A stretch of DNA of 64,000 nt from Jannaschia sp. GRR-S6-38 (GCF_029853695.1 NZ_CP122537.1:2625501-2689500), one strand, 5' to 3'; positions 17,171 to 27,122 are shown, numbered from the stretch's first letter. The notes: generated by a model from the letters alone, not told the origin. Numbers and translations: made by a program.

Positions 17171-17589
17171 CATCCGGGGCGTCTCGGGCGCGTCGGTGCG
17201 CGACCGTGGTCGGAGGTCACCGTTGCCGCCACAAGGCCAATCCGAGGGTCCGCGCATCCTCTTCCGGGCGCGTCCGGCCACCTCGGTCGGCGACGATCCG
17301 CGCACGAGGTTCTGGGCGGGTTCGAGGCGATCGCGCACTCCCATCCGAAGAAATCATTTGAAATCAGAAGCTTCGTTGAGCCGGCGCGCCTCGCCCCGGA
17401 TTTCGAGCCATGGCGAGCGGCCCGCGCAGGGGTCCGTGGGGCCGGATCCGCCGCTCGCCTCGGCAGCCTCTTGCCGAGGGCCCGTCCCGAAGCCAAACTA
17501 CGTGCGAGAACGCCGTCCTGCCACGCGGCCGCTCTGCCCGGGCGAATTCCGCGGGATGTCAACAGCAAGGCGAGAAAAGGGGGCGACGG
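17171..17589. other. Intergenic region, 419 bases, no supported gene
   Basis: No frame here looks like a protein. The segment around 17350-17375 is locally AT-richer than its surroundings and could hold the promoter of the following receiver gene. I see no RNA gene, hairpin-plus-T terminator or operator. Confidence 0.5.
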
Positions 17590-17964
17590 ATGGCGGCAAG
17601 CGACATTCTCATCGTCGAGGACGAGGCCCTGATCGCCGTCGATATCGAGATGACCCTGCAGGGCGCGGGCCATCGCCGGATCAGCGTCCACGCCTCGGCC
17701 GAAACCGCGCTCGCGGAGATCGAGCGCGACCCGCCCCGTATCGCGGTGCTCGACGTCAATCTGGGCGAGGGCCGCACCAGCGCCCCGGTCGCCCACCGCT
17801 TGCGCGAGCTCGACCGACCCTTCATGTTCCTGTCGGCCTATACCGACGAGACCGGCGCCCTTCCCAAGGGGCTGCCGGATGCCGTGCGGCTGGCGAAGCC
17901 GTTCAGCGCCCGCGAATTGACGCGGATGGTCGACACGCTCCTGGCCACCGGCCCCCGGGGCTGA
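17590..17964 (+). CDS. Single-domain response regulator (receiver)
   Basis: 124 residues making one CheY-like receiver: acidic pocket in ILIVEDEALIA, phospho-acceptor Asp55 (IAVLDVNLG), and the conserved Lys103 in RLAKPFS. No output domain and no kinase next to it. Single receivers of this type in alphaproteobacteria often act in phosphorelays or with HWE/HisKA_2 kinases. The ATG at 17590 follows a GGGGCGACGG. Partner unknown. Confidence 0.88.
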   Translation: MAASDILIVEDEALIAVDIEMTLQGAGHRRISVHASAETALAEIERDPPRIAVLDVNLGEGRTSAPVAHRLRELDRPFMFLSAYTDETGALPKGLPDAVRLAKPFSARELTRMVDTLLATGPRG

Positions 17965-18006
17965 GCGCCGCTGGCGGGGCGCGCAGGCCTCCGCTAGACC
18001 GGCGCG

Positions 18007-20181
18007 ATGACGCCCGACCTTCCCCTGACCCGCGACCTCGTCCTGATCGGCGGGGGCCATGCCCATGCCCTCGTCCTGCGCCGCTGGGGCATGGACCCGT
18101 TGCCCGGCGCGCGGCTCACCGTGATCAATCCCGGACCGACGGCGCCCTATACGGGCATGCTGCCGGGCCATGTCGCGGGGCATTACACCCGCGACGAGCT
18201 CGATATCGACCTCGTCCGCCTGGCGCGCTTCGCCGGTGCGGCGCTGATCGACGGCGCGGTGCGCGACATCGATCCGGAGGCGCGGATGCTGGACCTGGGC
18301 GACCGGCAGCTCGCCTATGATGTGGCCTCCATCGATATCGGGATCACGGGCGAGATGCCGGACCTTCCGGGCTTCGCCGAACACGCCGTGCCGGCCAAGC
18401 CGCTCGACCGCTTCGCCCGCGCGTGGCGCGGCTTTCGCGACCGGGCACTTGCGGCCGAGGACGCGCCGCGCATCGCGGTGATCGGCGGCGGCGTCGCGGG
18501 GGTCGAGCTGGCGCTGGCGATGGCCCATGCGTTGCGCGCCCGGAGCCCCGCGGTGACGATCCTGGAGGCCGGCGCGACCATCGGCGGCGTGGGCGACCGG
18601 GTTGCCGCGCGGCTGCAGCGGGCGATGCGCGATCTGGGCGTGGCCTTCCGCCCCGGCGTCTCCGTCGCGCGGGTCGCCGCGGACCACGTGGTCCTGGCCG
18701 ATGGCGAGACGATCCCCGCCGATTTCACGCTGGGTGCCGCCGGCGCGCGGCCGCATCGCTGGGTGGCGGATACCCCGCTGCCGCAGGAGGACGGCTTCAT
18801 CCGGGTCGACCGGATGCTGCGGGTCGAGGGGCGCGACGATCTCTTTGCGGCGGGCGATTGCGCGCTGCTCACCCATTCGCCGCGTCCCAAGGCGGGGGTC
18901 TACGCCGTTCGCGCGGCCCCGGTCCTGCATGACAACCTGCGCGCCGCCCTGGCGGAGCGGGGCCTCAGGCCCTTCCGGCCGCAGAAGGGCTACCTGAAGC
19001 TTATCTCGCTCGGGGCGCAGGCCGCGCTGGCCGAGCAGCCGCAGCTGTCGCGCGCGGGGATCGCGCCGGCGGGGCCGCTCGTCTGGCGCTGGAAGGACCA
19101 TATCGACCGGGCCTTCATGAAACGGCTGACGGACCTGCCGGCGATGACGCCCCCGGCCGCGCCGAAGGTGGCCGCCGCGGGACAGGACGCGCGGGCCAAG
19201 CCGCTTTGCGCTGGCTGCGGCTCGAAGATCACCGGCGACGCGCTGGCCGCGGCGCTTCTGCGCCTGCCGCCGCCGGTGCGCCAGGACGTGCTGTCGCGGC
19301 CCGGCGACGACGCGGCGATCCTGGCCACCGGCGACGCGCGTCAGGTCCTGACCACCGACCACCTGCGCGCCTTCACCGGCGATCCGGTGCTGATGGCGCG
19401 GATCGCGACGGTCCACGCGCTGGGCGACATCTGGGCGATGGGCGCCGCGCCGCAGGCCGGGCTGGCCTCGGTCGTCCTGCCGCGCATGTCCGAGGCGCTG
19501 CAGGCGCGCACGCTGGCCGACATCCTCGGCGCCATGTCCGAGGTGCTGCGCGACGCGGGCGGGGAGCTGGTCGGCGGCCATTCGACCATGGGGGCCGAGA
19601 CGACGCTTGGGCTGTCCCTGACCGGGTTGTGCGAGGGGCCGCCGATCGGCCTTGACGGCGCCCGGCCGGGCGACGCGCTGATCCTGACCCGGCCGATCGG
19701 GGTCGGCACGCTGCTGGCCGCCGAGATGGCGGGGGCTGCGAATGGCCGGCACGTGATGGCCATGCTGCACGCGATGGCGCGCCCGCAGGGCGACGCGGCG
19801 GCGGTGCTTTCGGGTGCGCATGCGATGACCGACGTGACGGGCTTCGGTCTGGCCGGGCACCTGATGGCGATCTGCCGGGCGAGCGGCGTGGGGGCCGAGA
19901 TCGCGCTCGACGCCGTGCCGCTCTATGCTGGCGCGGCCGAGATGGCGGAGGCCGGCCACGCCTCGGTCCTGCATGCCGCAAATCGGCGCGGGGCGCCGGT
20001 CGAGGGCGGCGCGGGCGCGGCGCTGACGCTGCTCCACGATCCGCAGACGGCGGGCGGCCTGCTTGCCGCCGTCGCGCCCGGGGCTGCCGCGGATCTGGTC
20101 GCGCGCCTGCGCGCGGCGGGCCATGAGGCGGCGCGGATCGGGACCGTCACCGATGGCGGCCCGCGCATCCGCTGCGCCTAG
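18007..20181 (+). CDS. selD: Fusion of FAD-dependent oxidoreductase and selenide, water dikinase
   Basis: 724 residues. Residues about 1-385 form an NDH-2-like pyridine nucleotide-disulfide flavoprotein (LVLIGGGHAHALVLRRWG, IAVIGGGVAGVELALAM, DLFAAGDCA). From about 395 it is SelD, with the catalytic Cys and Lys in AGCGSK near residue 404 (Cys17/Lys20 of E. coli SelD; the second Cys of GCGC is Ser here), then GDDAAI and THDHLR-like metal site TTDHLRAF. SelD makes selenophosphate from selenide and ATP. Such fusions are known. With the convergent 2-selenouridine synthase it supports selenium modification of tRNA; no selA/selB is seen here. The stop shares CTAG with the convergent gene. Confidence 0.93.
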   Translation: MTPDLPLTRDLVLIGGGHAHALVLRRWGMDPLPGARLTVINPGPTAPYTGMLPGHVAGHYTRDELDIDLVRLARFAGAALIDGAVRDIDPEARMLDLGDRQLAYDVASIDIGITGEMPDLPGFAEHAVPAKPLDRFARAWRGFRDRALAAEDAPRIAVIGGGVAGVELALAMAHALRARSPAVTILEAGATIGGVGDRVAARLQRAMRDLGVAFRPGVSVARVAADHVVLADGETIPADFTLGAAGARPHRWVADTPLPQEDGFIRVDRMLRVEGRDDLFAAGDCALLTHSPRPKAGVYAVRAAPVLHDNLRAALAERGLRPFRPQKGYLKLISLGAQAALAEQPQLSRAGIAPAGPLVWRWKDHIDRAFMKRLTDLPAMTPPAAPKVAAAGQDARAKPLCAGCGSKITGDALAAALLRLPPPVRQDVLSRPGDDAAILATGDARQVLTTDHLRAFTGDPVLMARIATVHALGDIWAMGAAPQAGLASVVLPRMSEALQARTLADILGAMSEVLRDAGGELVGGHSTMGAETTLGLSLTGLCEGPPIGLDGARPGDALILTRPIGVGTLLAAEMAGAANGRHVMAMLHAMARPQGDAAAVLSGAHAMTDVTGFGLAGHLMAICRASGVGAEIALDAVPLYAGAAEMAEAGHASVLHAANRRGAPVEGGAGAALTLLHDPQTAGGLLAAVAPGAAADLVARLRAAGHEAARIGTVTDGGPRIRCA

Positions 20182-21221
20182 CCCCCGGCGATGGCCAGCA
20201 CCTCGGCGGCGGCGCGCGCGCGGTCGCCTTCGGAGAGGTCGGTCAGCGTGACCTCCCCGATCACGCGGCGCCCCTCGCGCGTGGTCCGGCCGTAGCGCGG
20301 ATCGTAATGATGCGCGATCAGCCCCTCGGCCAGCGCGGCGAAGCGTTCTTCCGCGGCCAGGGCGTGCCAGTCCTCGATCCGCTCGCGCGGCTGGTAGGGG
20401 CGCAGCGCGTCGATCCGGCTGGCCAGGAGGTGCGGGTCGGCGGTGAGGTCCGGATAGGTCGTCGTCAGGAACCGCGCGCGGGCGGGCAGGGGGGCTTCCA
20501 GCCGAACGACCTCGGCGGTGCCCATCGCCTTCCAGAGCGCGGGCGGGATCAGGATGTCGCCGATCGCGTTGCTTTCGGCCTCCATGAAGACCGGGCGGTC
20601 GGGATCGAGCCGGGCCAGTTCGGGCAGGAGGCGCGACTCGAACATCTTCTGCGACGGCTGCGGCACCTCCAGCGCGCCGAAATTCGAGCCCCGATGCGCC
20701 GCGAGGCCTTCGAGGTCGACGACCTGCGCCCCGAGCGTCCCGAGATGGTCCAGAAGCTGGGTCTTGCCCGTCCCGGTGCCGCCGTCGATCAGGATCAGGC
20801 GGTTCGCGAAGGGCGCGTCATAGAGCGCCCGCTTCACCAGCCGCCGATAGGCGCGGTAGCCGCCCTCGATCGTCTCGGCCCGCCAGCCGACCTGTCCCAG
20901 GATCGTCGCGAAGGCGCCCGAGCGCTGGCCGCCGCGCCAGCAATAGACGAGCGGCCGCCAGCCGCCGCCGCGATCGGCCAGCGCCTCTTCGAGGTGCCGG
21001 GCGGCGTTGCGCGCGACTAGCGCCGCGCCGATGCGGCGGGCGAGGAAGCGGTCCTGGCGGGTGTAGATCGTGCCGACCTTGGCGCGTTCCGCGTCGTCGA
21101 GGACGGGGAGGTTGAGGGCGCCGGGGATGTGATCCTCGGCGAATTCCGAGGGCGAACGCACGTCGATTACGTCGTCGAAGGGCAGCGCGTCGAGCAGCGG
21201 TGAGGTGAGTGTCCGGGCCAT
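20178..21221 (-). CDS. mnmH: tRNA 2-selenouridine synthase
   Basis: 347 residues (also called selU or ybbB). The N-terminal rhodanese domain has the active Cys94 in LVYCWRGGQRSG. The C-terminal domain has a P-loop GGTGTGKT (residues 147-154). The enzyme replaces sulfur with selenium in 2-thiouridine at the tRNA wobble position, using selenophosphate from SelD. The ATG at 21221 gives the usual family start MARTLTS. It converges with selD, their stop codons overlapping. Confidence 0.95.
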   Translation of the reverse strand: MARTLTSPLLDALPFDDVIDVRSPSEFAEDHIPGALNLPVLDDAERAKVGTIYTRQDRFLARRIGAALVARNAARHLEEALADRGGGWRPLVYCWRGGQRSGAFATILGQVGWRAETIEGGYRAYRRLVKRALYDAPFANRLILIDGGTGTGKTQLLDHLGTLGAQVVDLEGLAAHRGSNFGALEVPQPSQKMFESRLLPELARLDPDRPVFMEAESNAIGDILIPPALWKAMGTAEVVRLEAPLPARARFLTTTYPDLTADPHLLASRIDALRPYQPRERIEDWHALAAEERFAALAEGLIAHHYDPRYGRTTREGRRVIGEVTLTDLSEGDRARAAAEVLAIAGG

Positions 21222-21266
21222 CGCGCGACAAAGGCCCCAGCCGCGCGCGAAGGTCAATCCATGCGC

Positions 21267-22622
21267 TCAGACGGCGAGGCTGTGGCGCCCCGCCTCGGCG
21301 CGGTAGCCGTCGATCCGCGCGGCGACGACCCGGGCGAGGGGCTTGGCCTCGTCGATCAGGCGCAGCTCGCCCGACCCGCTCAGCCGGACCAGATCCGGCA
21401 CCGCGGCCGCAAGCGTCGCGACCAGCACGCCGGCCCGCGAGGGCGAGACGCCGGCCCGCTGGGCGATGCGCAGCGGCGCGATCGCGAAGTCGCACAGAAG
21501 CGCCTCGATGGCCGCGGCCTCCAGCCGGTCCGATGCGGTGAGCGCGTGGCCGCGCAGGGTGGCGAGCCGTCCTTCGCCCGCGGCGGCCTGCCAGGCCGCC
21601 GTCGCGGGCGCGTTCTGGGCGTAGCCCTGCGGCAGCGACGAGATGGCCGAGGCGCCGAGCCCGATCAGGACCGGCGCGCCGTCATCGGTATAGCCCTGGA
21701 AGTTGCGGCGCAGCCGTCGCTCGGACGCGGCGCGGGCCAGCGGATCGTCGGGCTTGGCGAAATGGTCGATCCCCAGCGCGACGAAGCCCGCGCGGGCCAG
21801 CCGCTCGGAGGCTGCCTCGAAGAGATCAAGCCGGGCCTCGGGCGAGGGCAGCGCGTCGGCGGGGATCATCACCTGCCGCCGCGAGGCCCAGGGCACATGG
21901 GCGTAGCCGAAAAAGGCGATCCGGTCGGGATCGAGGGCCAGCGCCGCCTCGAGCGTGCGCAGAAGGCTCGCCTCCGTCTGGTGCGGCAGGCCGTAGAGCA
22001 GGTCGAGATTGAGCCGCGAGACGCTGCGCACCCGCAGCCCGTCGACCGCCGCGCGGGTCTGCTCGACCGTCTGGACGCGGCCGATCGCCTCCTGCACGGC
22101 GGGAGCGAAATCCTGCACGCCGATGCTGGCGCGGTTGAGGCCCATCTCGGCCAGCGCGTCGAGCCGGTCGTCGTCCAGCATCGTCGGGTCGAGCTCGACC
22201 GAAACCTCGGCGCCGGGCGCCAGCGGAAACCGTTCGGCCAGCGCAGCGCCCAGCTCGCGCAGCATTGGCGCGGGCAGGATCGTCGGCGTCCCGCCGCCGA
22301 GATGCAGCCGCGCCGCCCGGACCGGCGGCATGGCGTCCGCGACCGTCGCGATCTCGGTCTTGAGCGCGTCCAGATAGGGCCGGAGCGGCGCATCCGTCAG
22401 CGTGCCCTGGGTCCGGCAGGCGCAGAACCAGCACAGCCGCCGGCAGAAGGGAATATGCACGTAGAGCGAGATATCGGAGCCCTCGGGCACCGCGCCCAGC
22501 CAGTCGCGCATCCGGTCGGGCCCAACCGCGCGCGAGAAATGCGGCGCCGGCGGATAGCTGGTGTAGCGGGGCGTCCGGGCGTCGAAGAGGCCGTGACGGC
22601 GAAGGAAGGCGCGGTCGATCAT
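21267..22622 (-). CDS. hemN: Oxygen-independent coproporphyrinogen III oxidase
   Basis: 451 residues, the normal HemN length. The radical-SAM cluster motif CxxxCxxC is at Cys60, Cys64 and Cys67 (IPFCRRLCWFC), preceded by YTSYPPAPHF. GGGTPT, GVQDF and LYGLPHQT segments are present. It decarboxylates coproporphyrinogen III under low oxygen, supplying heme for the cytochromes encoded downstream. It is divergent from fnrL with a perfect FNR box between them. Confidence 0.97.
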   Translation of the reverse strand: MIDRAFLRRHGLFDARTPRYTSYPPAPHFSRAVGPDRMRDWLGAVPEGSDISLYVHIPFCRRLCWFCACRTQGTLTDAPLRPYLDALKTEIATVADAMPPVRAARLHLGGGTPTILPAPMLRELGAALAERFPLAPGAEVSVELDPTMLDDDRLDALAEMGLNRASIGVQDFAPAVQEAIGRVQTVEQTRAAVDGLRVRSVSRLNLDLLYGLPHQTEASLLRTLEAALALDPDRIAFFGYAHVPWASRRQVMIPADALPSPEARLDLFEAASERLARAGFVALGIDHFAKPDDPLARAASERRLRRNFQGYTDDGAPVLIGLGASAISSLPQGYAQNAPATAAWQAAAGEGRLATLRGHALTASDRLEAAAIEALLCDFAIAPLRIAQRAGVSPSRAGVLVATLAAAVPDLVRLSGSGELRLIDEAKPLARVVAARIDGYRAEAGRHSLAV

Positions 22623-22656
22623 GCTGCGACCATGTCGCCGATGGCCAAACGCGCCC

Positions 22657-22670
22657 TTGATGCAAATCAA
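22657..22670. promoter_or_regulatory. FNR box (TTGATGCAAATCAA) in hemN-fnrL intergenic region
   Basis: Perfect match to TTGAT-N4-ATCAA. It lies 35 bases from the hemN ATG and 22 bases from the fnrL ATG, so FnrL probably controls hemN and itself. Confidence 0.92.
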
Positions 22671-22691
22671 CCGCATGGTTTAATTGCGCGC

Positions 22692-23426
22692 ATGATCGTC
22701 CACGTCCCCCAGATCGGGCGCGTCCAATGCGAACGCTGCCCCATCCGCCATCGTGCGGTCTGCGCCAAGTGCGACGCGGACGAGCTGGCCCATCTGGACA
22801 CCATCAAGGCCTACCGGTCCTGGAAGGCGGGCGAGACCGTCGTGATGGAAGGCGAGGCGCTGGATTTCGCCGCCTCGGTCGTTGCCGGATGCGCTACGCT
22901 GACCCGGTCGCTGGAGGATGGGCGCACGCAGATGGTGGGCCTTCTGATGCCCTCGGATTTCATCGGCCGGCCGGGGCGCGCGACCGCACCCTACGAGGTC
23001 GTGGCCGCGACGGACCTGACGCTGTGCATGTTCCGGCGCGAGCCGTTCCAAGCCTTGCTGGCCGAGATGCCGCATATTCGCGAGCGTCTCCTGGAGATGT
23101 CGCTCGACGAGCTGGATGCCGCGCGCGAGTGGATGCTGCTTCTGGGCCGCAAGACCGCGCGCGAGAAGGTCGCCTCGCTTCTGCTGATCGTGCTGCGCCG
23201 GTCGACGCTGGACACCGCGGGCGGGGCGCATGCCGAGCTGCCGCTCTCGCGCGAGGCGATGGCCGCCTATCTGGGCCTGACGATCGAGACGGTCAGCCGC
23301 CAGATCACCGCGCTGCGCAAGGATGGCGTCATCACTTTGCAGGGCAATCGCGGCATCGAATGCGGCGATCTTTTCGCGCTGGCCGGCGAGGCCGGCGAGG
23401 ATTTCGACGGCTCCGTCATCTCCTGA
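22692..23426 (+). CDS. fnrL: FnrL, oxygen-sensing Crp/Fnr regulator
   Basis: 244 residues. Candidate cluster ligands for a [4Fe-4S] sensor are Cys16, Cys24, Cys27 (an additional Cys13 is present) and Cys112 (TLCMFRREPF). The C-terminal helix-turn-helix contains ETVSRQ, the ExxSR recognition helix of FNR proteins. It activates microaerobic genes; FNR boxes lie before hemN/fnrL, ccoN and ccoG in this window. Confidence 0.96.
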   Translation: MIVHVPQIGRVQCERCPIRHRAVCAKCDADELAHLDTIKAYRSWKAGETVVMEGEALDFAASVVAGCATLTRSLEDGRTQMVGLLMPSDFIGRPGRATAPYEVVAATDLTLCMFRREPFQALLAEMPHIRERLLEMSLDELDAAREWMLLLGRKTAREKVASLLLIVLRRSTLDTAGGAHAELPLSREAMAAYLGLTIETVSRQITALRKDGVITLQGNRGIECGDLFALAGEAGEDFDGSVIS

Positions 23427-23445
23427 CCCCACGTCGCCCGGCTGC

Positions 23446-23459
23446 TTGACCTGAGTCAA
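23446..23459. promoter_or_regulatory. FNR box (TTGACCTGAGTCAA) upstream of ccoN
   Basis: A symmetrical TTGAC-N4-GTCAA site, 61 bases before the ccoN ATG, a usual place for FnrL activation. Confidence 0.85.
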
Positions 23460-23520
23460 AGCGGCTGGGAAGCGCTGCTGCCATTCCCGAACCCGGAGAA
23501 GACCGGGAAAGGGACGGCAG

Positions 23521-25119
23521 ATGTCCGATTATTTGAAACTGATCGCGCTGGGGCTCATCGCCCTCTTCGCCGCGATCGCCGCGAATTGGGCGCGCGACCT
23601 GGCCTATATGGTCCACGCCGTCATCATCATGCTGATCGCGGGCGGCATGTTCCTGTGGATCCTGCGCGGCATGGAGGAGGCGCCGATCTCGGCCCCGCGC
23701 CCCGCGACGGGCTACATGGACGGGCCGGTCCGCTACGGCGTCATCGCCACCGCCTTCTGGGGCGTCGCGGGCTTCCTGGTGGGCACCTATATCGCCTTCC
23801 AGCTGGCCTTTCCGGCGCTCAACTGGGACTGGGGCCAGCCCTTCACCAATTTCGGACGCCTGCGCCCGCTGCACACCAGCGCGGTGATCTTCGCCTTCGG
23901 GGGCAACGCGCTGATCGCGACCTCCTTCTACATCGTGCAGCGCACCTGCGGCGCGCGGCTCTGGGGCGGCAATCTCGCGTGGTTCGTGTTCTGGGGCTAC
24001 AACCTGTTCATCGTGCTGGCGGCCACCGGCTACCTGCTGGGGGCCACCCAGTCGAAGGAATACGCCGAGCCCGAATGGTACGTCGACATCTGGCTGACCA
24101 TCGTCTGGGTCGCGTATCTCGTGGTCTTCATGGGCACGCTGATGACCCGCAAGGAACGGCACATCTACGTCGCCAACTGGTTCCTGCTGGCCTTCATCGT
24201 GACCGTCGCGATGCTGCACGTGGTCAACAACCTGTCGATCCCGGTCTCGATCTGGGGCTCGAAGAGCGTGCAGGTCTTCGCCGGCGTGCAGGACGCGATG
24301 ACCCAGTGGTGGTACGGCCATAACGCGGTGGGCTTCTTCCTGACCGCGGGCTTCCTGGGGATGATGTACTACTTCGTCCCCAAGCAGGCCGGCCGCCCGG
24401 TCTATTCCTACAAGCTGAGCATCATCCACTTCTGGGCGCTGATCTTCCTGTATATCTGGGCGGGCCCGCACCACCTGCATTACACGGCGCTTCCCGACTG
24501 GGCCGCGACGCTGGGCATGGTGTTCTCGGTGATCCTGTGGATGCCCAGCTGGGGCGGAATGATCAACGGCCTGATGACCCTGCAGGGCGCCTGGGACAAG
24601 ATCCGCACCGACCCGATCATCCGCATGTTCGTGGCCTCGCTCGCCTTCTACGGGATGAGCACCTTCGAAGGCCCGATGATGTCGATCCGGGCGGTCAACT
24701 CGCTGAGCCACTACACCGACTGGACCATCGGCCACGTGCATTCCGGTGCGCTGGGCTGGAACGGCCTGATCACCTTCGGCGCGATCTACTTCCTGGTGCC
24801 GAAGCTCTGGGGCCGGGCGCGGATGTACTCGGTCGGCGCGATCAACGTCCACTTCTGGCTCGCGACCGTGGGGATCGTCCTCTACGCGGCCTCGATGTGG
24901 GTCACGGGGATCATGGAGGGCCTGATGTGGCGCGAGGTCGATGCCAACGGCTTCCTCGTCAACGCCTTCGCCGACACCGTCGACGCCAAGTTCCCGATGT
25001 ACGTGGTGCGCGGTCTGGGCGGCGTCCTCTACCTGGCCGGCGCGCTGGTGATGGTCTGGAACATGTGGATGACCATCCGCCAGCCCACCGCCGCCACCAT
25101 CGCAACCCCTGCGGAGTGA
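23521..25119 (+). CDS. ccoN: cbb3-type cytochrome c oxidase subunit I
   Basis: 532 residues with about a dozen membrane helices. It carries heme b and the heme b3-CuB oxygen-reducing centre. Characteristic segments: [42 protein letters not shown] (CuB His pair) and [13 protein letters not shown]. Preceded by GGGAAAGG and by an FNR box. First gene of ccoNOQP. It works at very low oxygen. Confidence 0.98.
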   Translation: MSDYLKLIALGLIALFAAIAANWARDLAYMVHAVIIMLIAGGMFLWILRGMEEAPISAPRPATGYMDGPVRYGVIATAFWGVAGFLVGTYIAFQLAFPALNWDWGQPFTNFGRLRPLHTSAVIFAFGGNALIATSFYIVQRTCGARLWGGNLAWFVFWGYNLFIVLAATGYLLGATQSKEYAEPEWYVDIWLTIVWVAYLVVFMGTLMTRKERHIYVANWFLLAFIVTVAMLHVVNNLSIPVSIWGSKSVQVFAGVQDAMTQWWYGHNAVGFFLTAGFLGMMYYFVPKQAGRPVYSYKLSIIHFWALIFLYIWAGPHHLHYTALPDWAATLGMVFSVILWMPSWGGMINGLMTLQGAWDKIRTDPIIRMFVASLAFYGMSTFEGPMMSIRAVNSLSHYTDWTIGHVHSGALGWNGLITFGAIYFLVPKLWGRARMYSVGAINVHFWLATVGIVLYAASMWVTGIMEGLMWREVDANGFLVNAFADTVDAKFPMYVVRGLGGVLYLAGALVMVWNMWMTIRQPTAATIATPAE

Positions 25120-25125
25120 ACGATC

Positions 25126-25962
25126 ATGACCAAGGATCCGCGAGACCCGAACTACGACCCCAAGGACGACCCCAAGGTCGTCACCGCGGGCGAGGGGGCC
25201 AAGGAGGGCAAGCTTCCCAACGAGCTGCCCCCCGAGACCGAGACGATCACCTTCCATCAGCGGCTGGAGCGCAACGCGACGCTGCTGCTGGTGGCCAGCT
25301 TCCTGGTGGTGACCGTCGGTGGCGTGGTCGAGATCGCCCCGCTCTTCTACCTCGAGAACACGATCGAGAAGGTGGAGGGAATGCGGCCCTACTCGCCGCT
25401 CGAGCTGGAGGGGCGTAACATCTACATCCGCGAGGGCTGCTACGTCTGCCATAGCCAGATGATCCGCCCGATGCGCGACGAGGTGGAGCGCTACGGCCAC
25501 TACTCGCTGGCGGCCGAGTCGATGTACGACCACCCGTTCCAATGGGGCTCCAAGCGCACGGGGCCGGACCTCGCACGGGTCGGCGGCCGGTATTCCGACG
25601 AATGGCATGTCGACCACCTGATGGACCCGCAAAGCGTGGTGCCGGAATCGGTGATGCCGAAATACGCCTTCCTGGCCGATACGCCGCTCGACGGCGCGTA
25701 TATCGGCGAGGAGATGGCGGTGCATCGCTTCGTGGGCGTGCCCTACGACGACGAGATGATCGCCGAGGCGCGCGCCGATTTCCTGGCGCAGGCCGATCCC
25801 GACAGCGACTGGGACGCCCTGGTCGAACGCTATCCCGGCGCGCAGGTCCGCAATTTCGACGGGCTGGACGCGGTGACCGAGATGGATGCGCTGATCGCCT
25901 ATCTGCAGATGCTGGGCACGCTGGTCGATTTTTCGACCTTCACGCCCGTGGCCAGCCGCTGA
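25126..25962 (+). CDS. ccoO: cbb3-type cytochrome c oxidase subunit II (monoheme cytochrome c)
   Basis: 278 residues: a hydrophilic N-terminal extension (about 40 residues rich in Asp, Pro and Lys), one membrane anchor (about 51-69), then a periplasmic heme-c domain with CYVCH at residues 105-109. The Met axial ligand is probably in VMPKYAF. It starts six bases after ccoN. The N-terminal extension is longer than in many CcoO proteins. Confidence 0.97.
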   Translation: MTKDPRDPNYDPKDDPKVVTAGEGAKEGKLPNELPPETETITFHQRLERNATLLLVASFLVVTVGGVVEIAPLFYLENTIEKVEGMRPYSPLELEGRNIYIREGCYVCHSQMIRPMRDEVERYGHYSLAAESMYDHPFQWGSKRTGPDLARVGGRYSDEWHVDHLMDPQSVVPESVMPKYAFLADTPLDGAYIGEEMAVHRFVGVPYDDEMIAEARADFLAQADPDSDWDALVERYPGAQVRNFDGLDAVTEMDALIAYLQMLGTLVDFSTFTPVASR

Positions 25963-25973
25963 GGGAGGAGACG

Positions 25974-26201
25974 ATGGAAACCTACACCTTCCTGCGCCAA
26001 CTGGCGGATAGCTGGGTGCTCCTGGCGCTGACGCTGTTCTTCCTGGGCGTGATCGCTTGGGCCTTCCGGCCCGGCTCGCGGCCGCTGCACGACGATGCCG
26101 CCGCAGCACCCTTCCGCCACGACGAGCTGGGCTGCGACAGGACCTGCGCCGATTGCAACTGCGCCGCCCCCGATTTCACGAAAGGCCCCAGCCATGGCTG
26201 A
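25974..26201 (+). CDS. ccoQ: cbb3-type oxidase subunit CcoQ
   Basis: 75 residues with a single membrane helix (DSWVLLALTLFFLGVIAWAF), followed by the FRPGSR motif that is typical of CcoQ. CcoQ helps stabilise the complex. The C-terminal part has a Cys cluster (CDRTCADCNC), which could bind a metal. GGGAGGAG precedes the ATG. It overlaps ccoP by eight bases. Confidence 0.94.
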   Translation: METYTFLRQLADSWVLLALTLFFLGVIAWAFRPGSRPLHDDAAAAPFRHDELGCDRTCADCNCAAPDFTKGPSHG

Positions 26202-27072
26202 CGAGAAGAAGATCGACAAGGAAACCGGCATCGAGACGACCGGCCACACCTGGGACGGGATCGAGGAGCTGAACACGCCGCTGCCGCGCTGGTGGCTCTG
26301 GACCTTTTACGCCACGGTCGTCTGGGGGATCATCTACACGATCCTCTTCCCGGCCTGGCCGCTCGTGTCCGGCGCGACGGCGGGGGTCCTGAACTGGTCC
26401 ACCCGGGCCAATGTCGCGGCCGATATCGAGACCGTGAACCTGACCACCGCGGAGCTGCGCGACAGCTTGGTCGAGATCGACCTGGCCGTGCTGGAGCGGA
26501 ACGAGGCGCTGCACGATTACGCCGTGCGCGCCGGCGCATCGGTCTTCGCCAACAACTGCTCGCAATGCCACGGGCGCGGCGCCGCAGGCGTGCAGGCGGC
26601 GGGGTACCCGAACCTGCTCGACGACGCCTGGCTCTGGGGCGGGCAGATCGAGGATATCGCCTACACCGTCCGCCACGGCATCCGGAACGAGGCCGATCCC
26701 GACGCCCGCTGGTCGGAAATGCCGGCCTTCGGCGACATCCTCGAGGACGAGGAGATCGCGTCTCTGGTCACGCATGTGCGCAACATGGGCGGCCTCACCG
26801 AAGCGATCAGCCCCGAGGGCGAGGTGCTCTATGCCGACAATTGCGCGGCCTGCCACGGCGATATGGGCCTGGGCGACCGCGAACTCGGCGCGCCGAACCT
26901 GACGGACGCGATCTGGCTCTATGGCGGATCGGCCGAGGATCTGGAGGAGACCATTCGCTACTCCCGGTTCGGCATCATGCCGCCGTGGGGTGAACGCCTC
27001 GGCGAAGCGCAGGTCCGCGCGGTTGCCGCCTATGTCCATGGATTGGGCGGCGGCGAGCGGCAGGTGGAGTAA
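26194..27072 (+). CDS. ccoP: cbb3-type cytochrome c oxidase subunit III (diheme cytochrome c)
   Basis: 292 residues. N-terminal membrane helix (PRWWLWTFYATVVWGIIYTI), then two cytochrome c domains with CSQCH at 122-126 and CAACH at 217-221. It passes electrons from soluble cytochrome c to CcoO and CcoN. Last gene of ccoNOQP; a hairpin follows. Confidence 0.98.
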   Translation: MADEKKIDKETGIETTGHTWDGIEELNTPLPRWWLWTFYATVVWGIIYTILFPAWPLVSGATAGVLNWSTRANVAADIETVNLTTAELRDSLVEIDLAVLERNEALHDYAVRAGASVFANNCSQCHGRGAAGVQAAGYPNLLDDAWLWGGQIEDIAYTVRHGIRNEADPDARWSEMPAFGDILEDEEIASLVTHVRNMGGLTEAISPEGEVLYADNCAACHGDMGLGDRELGAPNLTDAIWLYGGSAEDLEETIRYSRFGIMPPWGERLGEAQVRAVAAYVHGLGGGERQVE

Positions 27073-27091
27073 CGAGTGCTCTGCTTGGGAT

Positions 27092-27115
27092 GGGCGGCCT
27101 CCTTGGGGGCCGCCC
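27092..27115. terminator. Bidirectional terminator hairpin between ccoP and the CBS gene
   Basis: GGGCGGCC (27092-27099) pairs with GGCCGCCC (27108-27115). It lies between the convergent ends of ccoP and the CBS gene. Confidence 0.6.
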
Positions 27116-27122
27116 GTTCGCG

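Noticed and set aside
16606-20124. A very long open frame on the minus strand opposite the lacI, receiver and selD genes
   Set aside because: It is Arg/Pro/Ala/Gly-rich without domain likeness and mirrors codon bias of the real plus-strand genes; such antisense frames are expected in GC-rich DNA.
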